In this document: piece after piece, positions 34,613 to 48,300 of the stretch
Layout: each line of letters starts with the position of its first letter
Position numbering within the stretch: the stretch's first letter is position 1
DNA from: Clytia hemisphaerica
Lineage: Eukaryota > Cnidaria > Hydrozoa > Leptothecata > Clytiidae
Reading direction: 5' to 3'
Length of the DNA: 64,000 bases
NCBI GenBank assembly: GCA_902728285.1
Contig: CACVBU010000791.1
Span: forward strand, 372,001 to 436,000
Made by a program: the position numbers and the translations under genes
Notes under the pieces: generated by a model
The model's input: only the letters and a program-made list of their open reading frames with translations
Told to the model about the DNA's origin: nothing
Databases searched by the model: none

Positions 34613-35933
34613 ACAAAATGCCCTCTACTATTTAATTTCATCGTGCTTGTAAGCCGCCTTCAACATCCAAAGGACTTAAAGTGCGCTCAGCAACAGCTTA
34701 ACCGGCTAGTTTTTTCATAAATCACTAGAAGTTTTGTGGTGCATTTTTTTGCTCACGAGTCAAGTAATTGATAAAGCGCTCCCGCAGCATTAATCTTATA
34801 CGCAGTTTAGCGGGGCGCTAGTGTGACTAACTGATTTAGGTCTACTTTATATTTATGGACTAAAGGAAAATGACAAGCTGCTTGACAGTTTTTCACAAAT
34901 CAAAATGAGTGCTTTTTAAAAACACAGGACTATCTTGGGTACTGTTTGAATTGCTTTGAAATTTAAAGAAAAATGAAAAGTCATCTGAAACAACTTCTCA
35001 CGGCATAAATCGCCTTCTAAATCAACTATTAATAATAGTCAAATTTCTACCTGAATCTTTCGACTCTCTTCTTTGTAAATCTTTACAGCACGTCTTGACT
35101 TCTTGCTGGTCAAACTCAAATGGTCGCATGCTTATTTTTGAAATTTCTCGATCGAGTACTGTTAGCGATCACACTCTGATTTGAAATCTCAATGCTTTTA
35201 TACCAAAAATATTTTAGAGTGTGATAGACAAGCTTAGAGTATAATAATCTTTCGGGATATTTAATCGGAAAACTTTATAATATCGGAAAGATCGGGGAGA
35301 TGTTTACAAAATTTGACCATGTGGAAAAACGGAATCAGCATGGCGGAATAATTTTGAAGAAAAGAAAAGACTTTTAACTGTTTGAAAAGGATGTAATATG
35401 TTTATGTACGTACTACATGAAGCAGGTATTATCCTATTGAAATCATTTTTTCAAAATGGTTTCATATATTGTGACCTTCTGAGCATTAGAACTCCCCCTT
35501 CCCCCCTCCTTGGGAGAAGTTTTACACCCTAAAATTTTCCATTTACTCAGGAGGAGGCGTACAAACTTTCGCGAGCAGAAACTTTCGTGAGGACAAAAAA
35601 TCGCGAAATTCACAACATTTACTTTCGGGAATTTAACGGAAAAATATTTTTCGCGAGCATTAACTTTCGTGAATCAAGACGTAAAATTGAGTATTTTTAC
35701 ATGAAAAAGTGGCTTTTTAAGGGACAAGAATACTTCTGGTATCTATCTATTAGCTTGATTGAAACATTTAGTCTTTTAGCAGGCTAAAAAGTGCCATTAA
35801 AGTTACATTTGATTTAGCCAGGAACCACTGTCTAATCATTTTCTTATTTCCTGCAACATCCAAAAGAGAAAATGGAAAAATTTGTGTTCAAATTCTTAAA
35901 CACTCAATTGGACCCGTCTATCTGCTGAACAAG
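34613..35933. other. Intergenic region
   Basis: No gene supported. Around 35560-35685 the motif CTTTCG(C/T)GA recurs five or six times with CGCGA, a repeat of irregular spacing. The open frame through it has no domain. Confidence 0.35.
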
Positions 35934-36340
35934 GAATACACCGTTTAGGAGTTTCGCTATCTTCACGGTACTCCATTGCAGAGGCCGGTAAAAATGGTAG
36001 TTAAAAATGCGCACTTTAGTACTGTGAAAGGTTAGAGGAATGTAAACATTGTGAATTTTTTTCTCTCCTTTAAAGAGAATGATTTAGATATTTGAACATG
36101 ATATCAATGATAATTTTAAAAGTCTCTCCTGAAATTTCACAAAAATTCATCAAGAGGAAAAGAAGTTATGATTAAAAGGAGTTCTTTACCTACCGTTTTT
36201 CTGCTATGTTTCCTTATGAGAACCAGATGTTTACCTACCGTTTTTTACGGAGGAGAGTGAATTTTCCGTGGTCGCTAAAATCAAAACAATGGAAAATTGG
36301 ATTGACGCGTGCGCAGTCCACACTCCTAAACGGTGTATTC
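35934..36340. repeat. Inverted-repeat element, 19-bp termini
   Basis: GAATACACCGTTTAGGAGT at 35934 is matched by its exact reverse complement ending 36340. AAG occurs on both flanks. TACCTACCGTTTTT is duplicated inside (36190 and 36233). Probably a MITE; the family is not assigned. Confidence 0.6.
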
Positions 36341-36694
36341 AAGATTTTGGAGTGAAAATTAAGTTTGTCAATACCCCTGTACAATTTTTTTTTGGAATAG
36401 CCCATTGCTGCATGCATATGATGAAGATTAACTATTGGCCCTATTTTTTGGCACTAATCAGTATGGCTGGAATTTGGAAATTGGGAGTTTTTCATTGGCA
36501 CTCCAAAAAAACACATCGCCAAAGTTTTTTCATTTTCATCTTTTTGGTAATGGGTTTTTTCTGGCGTTCTTTCTTCAAAGAATATCAATTAGTTTTTCTA
36601 AGAAGTACCTTAAGTTCAGTTTTTCACACTAGCGTCCCGCCCGCCAAAGTGTGTAACAAAGATTAATGCTGCAAAAGCGCTATATCGTCTACTT
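36341..36694. other. Non-coding interval between two inverted-repeat elements
   Basis: The open frames here are hydrophobic translations of T-rich DNA with no family resemblance. No gene called. Confidence 0.35.
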
Positions 36695-37647
36695 CAGTGG
36701 TTTTTTCAAGCATCCAAATGCACCCGTTAGACGGAGGCATTAAACTCAATTCAAATTGAGTTTTAAAAACTCAATTTGAAAGAAAATTTTAAGTTTATTA
36801 TTCTCTTTTACAAGAAAAAAGTAAAATATCAAATTTAACCATATAAAGCAGTATAAAGCACTTTATAAGTCTCTCTTCCCCTTTTTTAAACCCATTAAAA
36901 GGATTAAAATGAATGAAACTCATAGTTAGAGTTACTCAGTTATCACAGCTGCAGTTGATTCTTTTAATTGAGTTTTATATATCCCCCTTCTCCTTGATTG
37001 AAGATGAAATTGAAATTATTCTTTATCTTCAATAAAGGAGACAATTTTTAATTGAGTTTAATTGCTGCCAAAATGTAAAAACTTGTTTTCAAATGAATGT
37101 ATACCAGTATTTATGAACACTGACTTTTCAACATAACATTACATTTACATTCTTCTATCTTTTGAAATATCTTATTTGGAACCTATTTTCTCATTGTTTT
37201 TGTACAGATCTATATTTTTCAATTAAAGTAGAGTGCTGGTTTAGAAGCACCATTTCCTTTTTTTGGTATTTCTTTTATCCTTTTTTGCTGATAGTGCAGA
37301 ATAGTGGTTCTATTAGTATTACTATATCATAGTGGTTCACTTTTTAATTTTTCAAAATGTGAAATTTTTCATCATCTTCTCATTTAAAAAGAGCTGTGAT
37401 TATAGATATTTTCAGTAATTTAATTAACTTTGATCATGGATAAATTCTAGGTAGAGACAAAATTTGCTCAGCTTTTTAAAAAATCACACACTTTTGAGTG
37501 TCTTTTGAAAAATTTTATATAATTCTGGTGGAGTTTTTTATCATTTGGCAGCAGTTCTTTACCGGCTGGATAGCACGGCTTACGCCTTCGTTAACTCAAT
37601 TTGAAAGTACAAACGGAGGCATTGCTTAGTGCTTGGAAAAACCCCTG
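36695..37647. mobile_element. hAT-like element
   Basis: The ends CAGTGGTTTTTTCAAGCA (left) and CAGGGGTTTTTCCAAGCA (right, inverted) match each other and hAT-style termini. CTACTT lies directly next to both ends (36689-36694 and 37648-37653), a 6-bp remnant of a likely 8-bp duplication. TTAATTGAGTTT and ACTCAATTTGAAAG motifs recur through the interior. No transposase frame. Confidence 0.65.
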
Positions 37648-38834
37648 CTACTTGACTCGCAAGCAAAACAATGTGCCGTAAAACTTCTAAAGGAATTTAT
37701 GGAAAAATTACATGGCGCTTTTTAAATATCATTCCTTGGAAAAGGAAATACTTGAAATTTACCAAACTGGCAAATAGAATTATAGAGTGTTCTGTTATTC
37801 TGTCAGTTAGTGGAAGTACCTCGATTTTAAGCATGTTCAAAGTTCACAATAACAACTTTCTTTTTATTACCGAAACCAAACGAGTGAGAACAAGTCATAA
37901 AACTAAAAGTCAGCAATCCGTGGTTGTGACATAGTTTACAAAATTAAGATGAAATAACATACTTTTTAACAACTTTTTTCTGCATCGTTTTTTTGAAGCC
38001 TTTTCGTAGGAGAATGTGTCTTTCTAAAGGAATTTCATAACACTCCATTGCAGATTGAAAAAACGAAAGCTTCTTCGTTTTTCATTTTCGCATTTATTGG
38101 GAAGAATGAAATTTTCAGAAGATGCTTTATTCAATATGAGGATTCTCACTTCCATAAAATTGTGATTCCCCATGTTTGTGAAATGGTGGCTATGGGTCAT
38201 TCCTTTGTTTTTTTTTGCTATTTTCTTTTGTTCTATGTGACATAAAGACACTTCACAAATCGAAGTACTTCCACTAACTGTCTGTTGTTCTGTTTTATCA
38301 TTCCATTTAGTTCTGCTTAGTCGAGAACAATCTTGTAACTGTTATAGATTTGAAGGTTTTGACAACAATTGTTTTTTCCATGATTCCGAAAGAATGCCAT
38401 ATTTTTTTGAAAAATACCTCTTTAAGGAGGCCCCCTAGCGGTTTACATGTTGTCATGATAGAGACTTTTTTCAAGGGTGATTACGTGATCTGAAAATGTG
38501 TGATTGCCTGATCAGAGGTCAAAACGTGATTGTGATTTGAAAGATTTTTAACCCATGATGTGTGATTTGGACTTATTTCAAAGGGAGGTGTGACTATCTA
38601 AGTTTTTTGCTGATTTACATGTTTTGAAGATTGAAGACAATAAGTTACGTGATATCATGATCAGAGTTTTGGCTGGGGGAGCCTCTTAAAGACAAAACTT
38701 TCAGGAAACTTTTGAAATACCATGCTATAATATTTGTGTCAAGTTTCAGGTTGTATCATTAATCTACATCAAATTTTTAAAATTGAAATCACCAGGTCTA
38801 AAGAACTAACAATAATCAACAATTTCCTTTAATA
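37648..38834. other. Intergenic region
   Basis: No gene supported. Near 38450-38600 the phrase ACGTGAT or GTGTGATT recurs several times, suggestive of another decayed repeat. Confidence 0.35.
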
Positions 38835-39272
38835 AGGTTGCATACCTTTTAATGTTCAAAACCAAAAAACTGAAACTGTTTCGCTAAACTACAAATGGTT
38901 TGGGTTTGTTTACCTAAACAAAGAAGCTGTTACATTGCTAATTTGATTTCTGATCTTGCCTGAGGTCACAGCAACGAATTTCAAAATGGTAGCCCAGCGG
39001 AAGAAAACGTTAAAGCTTAGGGCTTATGTATGCGTGCGCTTAGTGAACCAGCGTAAACAAAATGTAGTGCTTGGTTAGAATAATGGTTTAGCAAAACAAA
39101 AAATCAAATGGTGCAGTTTGTTTGCTAAACCCTCGGTTTAGCGAACGAACAAAAAACAGAAAAAAGACTGTTGGCTTTGATCGTCTGTTTAGGTAAACTT
39201 TTAAATGAATCACTGCGTTCGCTAAACCCTCTGTTTCACTTTTTTTGGTTTTTGGCTAAATGGTATGCACCC
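38835..39272. mobile_element. Inverted-repeat MITE just upstream of WDR3
   Basis: The left end GGTTGCATACCTTTTAATG and the inverted right end GGGTGCATACCATTTAGCC continue into CAAAAACCAAAAAA and TGAAAC(A/T)G on both sides, about 45 bp of imperfect terminal repeat with TA at the flanks. Inside, GTTTAGC or GCTAAAC occurs about eight times. It ends some 48 bp before the WDR3 start codon, so it probably forms part of that gene's promoter or 5' leader. Confidence 0.65.
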
Positions 39273-39319
39273 TAAAGCTTTGCAATTTTCATTTTAAACA
39301 ATAACAGAATTTAGGCAAA

Positions 39320-42300
39320 ATGCCAATGCAGAAAACTTATAAAAGATATGCCTCCCTTGGCTCATTTGGTGTGGTTGGTAGCACACGTTCTAACTTATTG
39401 ATGATCAATCAGATCCCTTATTTATCACATTCGAAGAAAGAGAACACAACTTGTTGTGTGACTGCAGCTTTAGAGAGTGTAATCATTTGGGATGTTAGAA
39501 GAGGAGAGAAGGTAATTTTGACCTCTTCTTATTTTATAGAATGCTGTATAGCTTTAAAATTGTACTTTTTAATAAGTACATTAACTTTTTTAATAAATAA
39601 GAATTGCCACTAATTGTAGCCTCAAATTGTTCGCATTCTGGTCTTATGTTTAGGACTAAGATCAATTACCCTAGGCTTACTCTAATTTATACGAATTTTA
39701 CCCTTAATTTGCTTAAAGTTCTGTAATTCCAGGCCCAACTTTGTTCTCAAAATGATCCTTAATCCTATGGCCTTTTGCGGCCTTATTTTTAAGAAGAGCA
39801 TTTATATATTTATTATTTCTAAAAATTATTGTTTTAAAAATTTTCATTTAGATTGCTTTTTTGAAGGGCAATGAGGATGAGGTTACATCAATTGCCCATT
39901 CTAAAAAAACATCACTCATTGCTGTTGGGTAAATACTCATTAAACATCAGTGCTATAGAAACTATATTTGTTTATAATGAAATCTGATTTTTGCTAGCTG
40001 ATCTATGGTAACAATGTTATAATACCGGTTGACCCAGAAAAAAGTAAAAGGGTTTGATGGCTAACTGTTTTCAAAAAATATACAGTTGACGCTCTCTAAT
40101 TTGACGTTCTATAATTCAATAAGCTCCCCTTTTCAATCAAATCGATAGTCATCGTCAAATTTCTTAAGAAACTCTCATAAAAAACACTCTACTATTCTAC
40201 ATTCTATGTTTCGATAAGTTCCCATTTTCAATGAAAATTTGAAGTCCCTTCAAGGTTTTCTGCTCCCTAATTCAATTTCTGGCATTTATGGTTGATTTCT
40301 TTTCAAATTTTTGAATTTTTTTGTCCAAACATTCAAATTTTCCAAAACGAAATTTAAAACAAAAACAGACAGTCAGAAGATGTTAGCCTAAAAACTCGAG
40401 TCTTATCTATACTTTCCCAGCTCTATAATCTGATATTTGCCTTGTTTTATTGAATTAGAGAGACTTCCTACTATTCGATACGCTCCTGTATTTGATGAAA
40501 TTGGAATTCCCCTTGAAAATCTAATTAGTGAGTGTCAACTGTAATAACTTTTGATGATTTTTTTTTTATCATTGTAAAGTGGAAAGGCAAACTTAAAACT
40601 TGGTATATAACTTTTTAAATTTGGTTGAGTGGTTCTCAAATTGTAAGCTTTGGAAGTCAAAATTTAGTTTGGGAAAAGTCCAAAAACACATTAAAAATGG
40701 GGTATCAAATTAATGCAATTCTATGCAGAAAACCTCTTATTTTCACTATTTTGATAACTTTTACGACTCAATTAAAGCTGATTTTTATAAATTATCCTAA
40801 CAAAGAAAAGTTATGGCGAAAATTAGGAAATCAGTTATTATGAGCGATTTAAAAAAATATTTAGTGAAAAATGTTAAAAAATGCTTAATTTGATTTTGAT
40901 TCGTTTTTGGACTTTTTCAAAAGTGACTTTTGACTTTAAAAGCTTATAACTTGAGAACCACTGTACCAACTTTAAAAAGCCCCCAGTAGTAATAGTGTTA
41001 TCTCTTTTGAATAATGGTTTGAGATATTATATTATAATCGTCTTGAGCAAAACCTTTTTTCTCAAAAGTTTCCAAAGTTTAATATCCAAGTTTAAGTATT
41101 TGTTGCATGTCCCTGATCTTTGTAATTTATAATGGTGTTTTCTGGGCCTATCAAAAATTTATTTATTTCATTATATTTGTTGATTATTTCAATACTTCAA
41201 GAATGATGGTTTACATTATCAGTGATTTTAAATTAAAATAATATTTCCATTTTTAATAATAGTTACAGCAATGGTACAATTAAGTTATGGGACCTTAAAA
41301 ACAATACCAGTGATGTGTTATTCAGGTTGGCCATTTTGATTATCTCTTCTTACATAGTGCCATCAACTAAATATTTGTTTATTTTTAACTGTTAATTCAG
41401 ACTCCTACACTTGAGGAATGTGATAGCAGTCATGTGCTTGCACACACATGCCTGAAATTTCCCCAGGGGTGTGATCAATCACACAACAGAAATTTAGATC
41501 CCCCCATCCTGTACTGCACACTTTTAGACAGCACTCCTTGTCACAATCCCTAATCTCAAAACTAACAATAGTAAAAAGGTAACTCTTACCAGATGTATGT
41601 ATATACTATGTAAATGACCCAGTTACCAGCACATCTAATTTTTTTTTTTTTAATATCATATTATTGTTTTAGTGGGCACAGATCGGCTATTTCTTGTTTG
41701 TGTTTCGAGAAATCTGGCACAAAGCTCATCTCTGGATCCACAGTAAGCTAGACATTAAATTATATGATTGACTTTAAAATTTAGAAAACTAATGAAATGT
41801 GTAATCACTGGGAACTGTTTCAAACTGTTAAGGGTTTTTTTTCAAGTCATCTATTATAAACTACTTTTTTTTTTTTTTAGGATACTGATATTATTGTTTG
41901 GGACATAGTCGGTGAAACTGGCTTGTATAGGTAATATTTCACAAAAGGCATAATGACGTAGATTGAAGGAAGATAGAGAAATTTCTTTGTATTCATTAAA
42001 ACATTAATCTAAGGTCTTTCCTCTAAACATTTTTTGCATTCTCGCGGGCAACCTTCCTAATTTAGCTAGCAGCATGAGATTGTTATTTATAAAAAATTTA
42101 TTCATTAAACTTATTTAGATTGAAAGGACACAAAGGAATGATAACTGACTGTGTTTTCATGACCACGCACAATGTAATGATATCAAGGTAAAATGGCTCT
42201 CAAATTATTATTAATTATACACTGCCACATTAATCATAATGCTTTGCTTTGAAAAGTTTTTATTCAATCGATATCTGTACAAAAATTAGCTGCTTGAATA

Positions 42301-45300
42301 AATTTTTCGAATTTGTTCTAGCTCCAAGGACATGCTTGTTAAATTCTGGGACTTGGACAATCAACATTGCTTTTTAACAATAGTTGGCCACAAGACAGAG
42401 GTATATCTCCCTTTTGATAAGTATTTTTCAAATTATTTGATAATTCTAAAATAGATTGACCTCAAAACTGCTGGATGATAAAGAAGTTTTTCAGGTTATT
42501 TAATCTACAAAATTCTGCTATTATAGGAAAAATTGAGCAAATTGAATCTTTTCTTCCATAAAGGAGAACCTGCAGGAAAAGTTACATAGTTTTAGTCAAA
42601 CTAAAAATTGTTGCCTTTTTATAACAATTCTTTACATAATAATATTATATTGTTTTTTAAATTGTAAGGTTTGGAAATTGTGCTTATTGAACAATGAAAC
42701 AAGGCTTATCACTGGTTCTGGTGACGCTGAGTTACGATCTTATGAAATTAAAGAGGCTAGTGATAAAGAAGTAAGAAAATTATTTGTCCAGTTTGATTTT
42801 ATACTCCTTTTTAGATCTTAAAACGTGGGATTTTTTCTGCCTTGGTCAAGTTTATAAAAAGTACATTTTTTGTCTCAAAGTTATTAGAATTTCGAAGATT
42901 CTATATTTTCAGGCAACTTGTATGAAAATTTGACATTCAACATACTCTTCTAAAAGAAATTAAAAATTGGAAATTTTCTCATACTTTTAGTCTTCAGGAC
43001 TGTTGAGTTGTGAATTGCTTGGCTCGATTTTGAGAGGTGGAAAAGGACGAGTCATCTCATTACATTTAGAAGAAAAAGGGCAATACTTAGCATGTCATGT
43101 ACGGATACTTTATTTTGTCTTGCTTATTTGGTATTTTTAAACATATATTTTGCTTCAAATTCAAGCCATTGAACTTTCTAATATTTTTTCTGAACTTAAG
43201 CTTATTAATTAAATTTGATAGGAGTTCTTTTAAGTTTTAGCATAATTTTCTATCAAAACCCTTCAATAAGAATTATTGAAAAATCACTATCACCGTTACA
43301 GTAGAATCCTGGATTTCTTGCCCGCTGTCTAATTAATACAATGCATATTTTATTTTAGGGTGTAGATTCAACATTAGATTTATTTGAAATTGTTGATGAA
43401 GATGATATACAAAAAGCTTTGAAGAAAAGACGCAAGAAAATTATAAAAAAGCAAAAGTAAAAAGTTTTTTAAAATGAAAAATCTATGTTTGAAATCGACG
43501 TCCATAACAGAGAAATCCAAGAGAGAAATCCAAATCTCTGCAAAATATTTTGGAATGAAGTATACATTAGTAAAATAAGAATACTGAAAATTTTGGTCGT
43601 TACAAAAAGCAGAATCTGATTTATTCCAAGTGTGAATTGATTATTGATTGGTTCATTATTCCTTGATTTTAAAAGCAGGGTATAATCTGGTATAATATTT
43701 TGTTTTTTAGGAAAATGCCAGAAGCAGAACAAATTGACGAGGTATTAACAAGGAAGTTGAAATCTCAGCAAAGTTTTTTCAATAGAGATTATGCATTTGA
43801 AGAATAATAATATACAAATATGACTTGCAATTGAAGAACAATCAATTTTGACATTTTTCCAAACTTTTTTACTAGGATAAGATATTGGTGGAGCGAGAAG
43901 TGACAGATGAAATTAAGAAGGTCCAGTCATTCAGAATGTCACAAAAATTAAGGTATGTTTTCTTGTAATTTTTTTTTTTCGCCAATCAAACTTCTTTTTG
44001 TACAGTAAAATCTGAAAGTTTGACATTTCACAATTGACCTTCAATCTTATACTTATAGGATATTATAGTACAAATCAAAACATTGAGTCCTTCAAAATGA
44101 ATACCTTTCTAAATTCATAGATCAGCCGCAATATCCTACAATAATACCAAAGAAGAGATCAAAGTTTTGTCTATGTTCATCAATAACTCGTTTGGATATT
44201 ACAAGATCGACTTGAGCGCTCTCCCTACAAAATGTCAACTGCAATCCTTGATTTCAAACATGGGTCACCGTTCTGATGTCAGGTACAAATAAGTTGGAAT
44301 GGTTTTTCAGAATAAATTTTTTTTCTTACATATAAAAAAGATACTGTATTTCTGACTAACCAAAAATAAGGTAAATTATTAAAAAACGTTAATCCCATAA
44401 CTTTGTGCGGCCTCCTTACCCTTTCTGTGCCGATGTCGTATATATCCGACATGCAAATTTTCACTCTACTTGCCAATGTCGGATATATCCGACATCAAAT
44501 TTATTTTTTTTTATATCCGACATAAAAAAATCCAAATAGTAATAGTGACAGTATATATTAAGTGCTCAAAAGATTTATTTCAGGTTTATTTTAGTCTATC
44601 ATAAAATATATATAAAACAAATGTCAAATACAAATGTCAAACATTGGCAAATAGGAATAAAATATCCTTGTCGTATATATCTGACATGCGGCAACACAAG
44701 TTAAAATTTGCATGTCGTATATATACGACATCGGCAAATCAGGTTACTAAAAAAAATTACCCCTCGGCAAATGGATTGGGGTACAAAAACAAGGTAACGG
44801 CACGCAAAGGGTTAAGTAATCCTACAGGATACTTGGCTGCAAAAAAATTAAAAGGTGGCCAAAACAGATATCGTTTTGAATCTGTGGAAACATCTTTTTA
44901 GGGTGCTTTTGATAAAATCAATCCTCGAGTCAAGTTATATACCTCTCAGAAGTAGAATCTAGCTAGAATATACACTAAATTTAGTAAAAACTCTCGTTAC
45001 CTTTAATAAAAAACAATCCAAAAATATCTAAGAAATTACTGGATGCAAGAAAATTATTGTGATTTTTTAGGTATAGATTATTGGGATTAAGGTATAAATT
45101 ATTGGGATTTAGGTATAAATTATTGGGATTTAGGTATAAATTATTGGGATTTAGGTATAAATTATTGGGATTTAGGTATAAATTATTGGGATTTAGGTAT
45201 AAATTATTGGGATTTAGGTATAAATTATTGGGATTTAGGTATAAATTATTGGGATTTAGGTATAAATTATTGGGATTTAGGTATAAATTGGGCATTTCAA

Positions 45301-48300
45301 CCAATTGCCTCAAGACTCTATGTTTGGAAAATAACAGATTATTTTATCCCTCTATTCAATATTCAGGACAGTGGGGTTCAATTCAGATGCTACCTTGATA
45401 ATGACTGCTTCTGGAGAAAGTGTCAAAATTTGGAATAGGTATATTAAAACTTCTTATTATCAGCCATTGAAAATCGTGAAGCTCAACAAGAAATAGAAAA
45501 TTGCTCAAATTGGTGAATGGTTGAAGACACTCTTAGCTCGTTATTAAACAAGTGTTTCCAGTCCCTGAACGCGGGCTTAGTATGATTGAGTGTAAGCGGT
45601 GTAAAACATTTTCACATCTCCGTCATGCCCTTTTTATAATGCAATCAAATGCTAGCACTCGCTCTGTAGTTGTCTTCTGACCAACAAGCAGAACCATTAG
45701 AAAGCCAATGATCCAGCATAACTCAAACTTGCAAATCATGCCATTCGCCGACATTTGCTTTATTTTATTTTAAATTTTAACATCTAATTTTTTTTTCAGG
45801 AGTACACAAAAATGTATACGCACGATGGACTCTGATTATTGTCTTTGTTCAATGTTTGTGCCTGGCGAACGACACGTGATCGTCGGAACAAAAGTAAGTC
45901 GGGTTGTCCGAAAGCAATCCAATTTTTGTGGACAATTTGAAACTTATTAATGAAAATTTAAAGCTTTCAAAGATTCAGAATTTACCTTATTACACGAATA
46001 TTACTAGTCAATTTATTAAAACGAATTGAAAAATTTCGTGTTAATAAAAAACCCTTAATTAAAACCAGCCGTGGTCTCCTTAAAAAAGCATTTTTTGCGT
46101 GTTAAATTCAAGGAAGTTGAATACTTGCCTAGTAATATTTGTGTAATAAGGTATTTGGAGGTCAACCCTTTTTTTATACATGAAGATACAGCAAGATGTC
46201 ACTAATTCCCAGTTCAGAACTCCCGAACCCCCAAAATGTGAAAATATTAGAACCTTAGCTTTAGAATCATTAACCCACAACTCTATATAGCAACATTTTT
46301 ACTGCATCCCATAGGTCTAAAGAATGAAATCTAAAAATTTATTACTCAAAATGGGTATTGATTTGAAAATGGCTTTTAGTTTCTTGACCAGAACCTTAGG
46401 TGAAAAAAGAAGTTGTTTGACAGGATGTAGAAATTTGTTGTATTGAAAATCTTTTCTGTTTGAGATAAAGGGCTATTAACAGGCGCTGTTTTCAAACACC
46501 CTCTAAATAGTAGTAGCACTCCCGTGTCTCTTGAGTTTCAGCTCAACAGTGAAGACCTACTGTAAATAATCAGTTGCTTTTAAAACTGCCAGTTGCAAAA
46601 CAAACAGTGATAACACTTTGTCACCATTTTTAGACTGGTAAATTGCAATTGTTCGACATCAGTTCTGGAATTCTCTTGGAAGCTGTTGATGCACACGAAG
46701 AAGCTGTATGGAGTATTGCACTTTCTCCTGATAAAGTAAGTCTGTATGACAATGCTGTCAATTTCTTAATACAGTGGAGTGTCTTGAATAAGTTAAATGG
46801 ATGCATTCAATACACTTTACTTCATTACATTTGTTTTCTTAAACCTCGATAATTACTTTCAGTTTATCAAATACATTCCGTGTTGTTGTTGTTTCTCAAT
46901 AGAACGGGTTTGTATCAGGAAGTGCTGACCACGAAGTCAAATTTTGGGAATTCGATTTGATCATCGACGAAGAATACTCCTCAATGGGGTACGGTTTTTT
47001 TATATACTCTCGGGTACCTAATAGCCGGGGGATTTGGAATAAGCGGGGGTGGTTGGAAAAAATCGAAAAACTTATGTAATAAGCGGGGGGAGTTGGAATA
47101 AAAATGTCCTGGGTGGAAAATTTTTGAAAAGGAGGCTAATACAGCAGAATTAGGACAAAAGAGGGAACTTTCAAAAATATTTTTCCAAAAATTAATAAGC
47201 GGGGGGCTGGAATAAGAATGTCCTGGGTGGAAAATTTTCGAAAAATTAATTAGCAGGGGGGGGGACGGCTATTAGGTACCCGAGAGTACCTTTGATTTTT
47301 TTTCTCAATATTCTTATTTCCACTATCAAGTTTAAATCAACAGTTTTTCTTTCCACAAATAAATCATTATGTAGGAACCATGATAAGCTTTTCCTTACGT
47401 GAGACCTAGTTTAGCGTCCATGCAACACTTATTCTAGAAGATGAGTTTTGTTACTTATTTATTGAATTTCTTTACAATGTTGATAATGCTCTTATTGTCG
47501 TTTTGGTTTTTAGTAAACGGCTAAGTATATCACACACTCAGACATTGAAAATGACAGAAGAAGTTCTTGCATTGAAATATAGGTAGGTACTTCATTTTTT
47601 TTCTGATCCTGCTTATGTTAACTCAAGTTTAAAACAGTAATCACGACCGAGTGGTCTCCAATCTATCAATCAGGAAAGATTCTTTGTAGTTATGATTTTA
47701 GAAATATCACAATTGATAAAAAGTAAAAAAAATCTTTTATTTTATTTAAGCCCCGATGGTCGATTCTTAGCCGTGTCTTTACTGGACAGCACAGTTAAAG
47801 TTTTCTTTGCTGATACTCTAAAGGTAAAAAGAAGAAATATCTTCTTGAGTTTTATTTATACTTAAAATTCCTATTTTCTTTGATTCTCTAACTACATTCA
47901 CAACAACTCGATCTTATTGTTTACTTCTTGGTCTAAACGACTTCTAAACAACTTCCAGTTTGATACAACTATAATTAACAGATCAAGTTCATATATTTTG
48001 TTTTACTTTTCAGTTCTTCTTATCATTATATGGACATAAGTTTCCTGTGCTTTGTATGGATATCTCGCTGGTAAGTTGTTACCATTACCCATAAGCTTTA
48101 CACTTGCCTTGACGTAATGTGGTATCTTTTCACACAACCTTATTCAAAGTTATCTGACACTCGATGTAGAAATTTCTTCCAATACGCTAAAGCTCTGAAT
48201 GTCGGGAAAACTTTCAACATTTGGAAAGCGGAATTTCGCCAGACTGCGTAGAGGATTTTACGGGTTGAGGCCTAAACCCAAGCCCCCGTTTTTGAGGAAT

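Noticed and set aside
36268-36666. 132-codon open frame
   Set aside because: AT-rich hydrophobic translation without a domain, next to inverted-repeat elements; no splice or conservation evidence.
37671-37934. 87-codon open frame after the hAT-like element
   Set aside because: No domain and no upstream or downstream exon could be linked to it.
45081-45398. Open frames encoding RYKLLGF or LNPNNLY repeats
   Set aside because: They are translations of a 21-bp minisatellite lying in WDR3 intron 13; any frame of a 21-bp unit without stops stays open.
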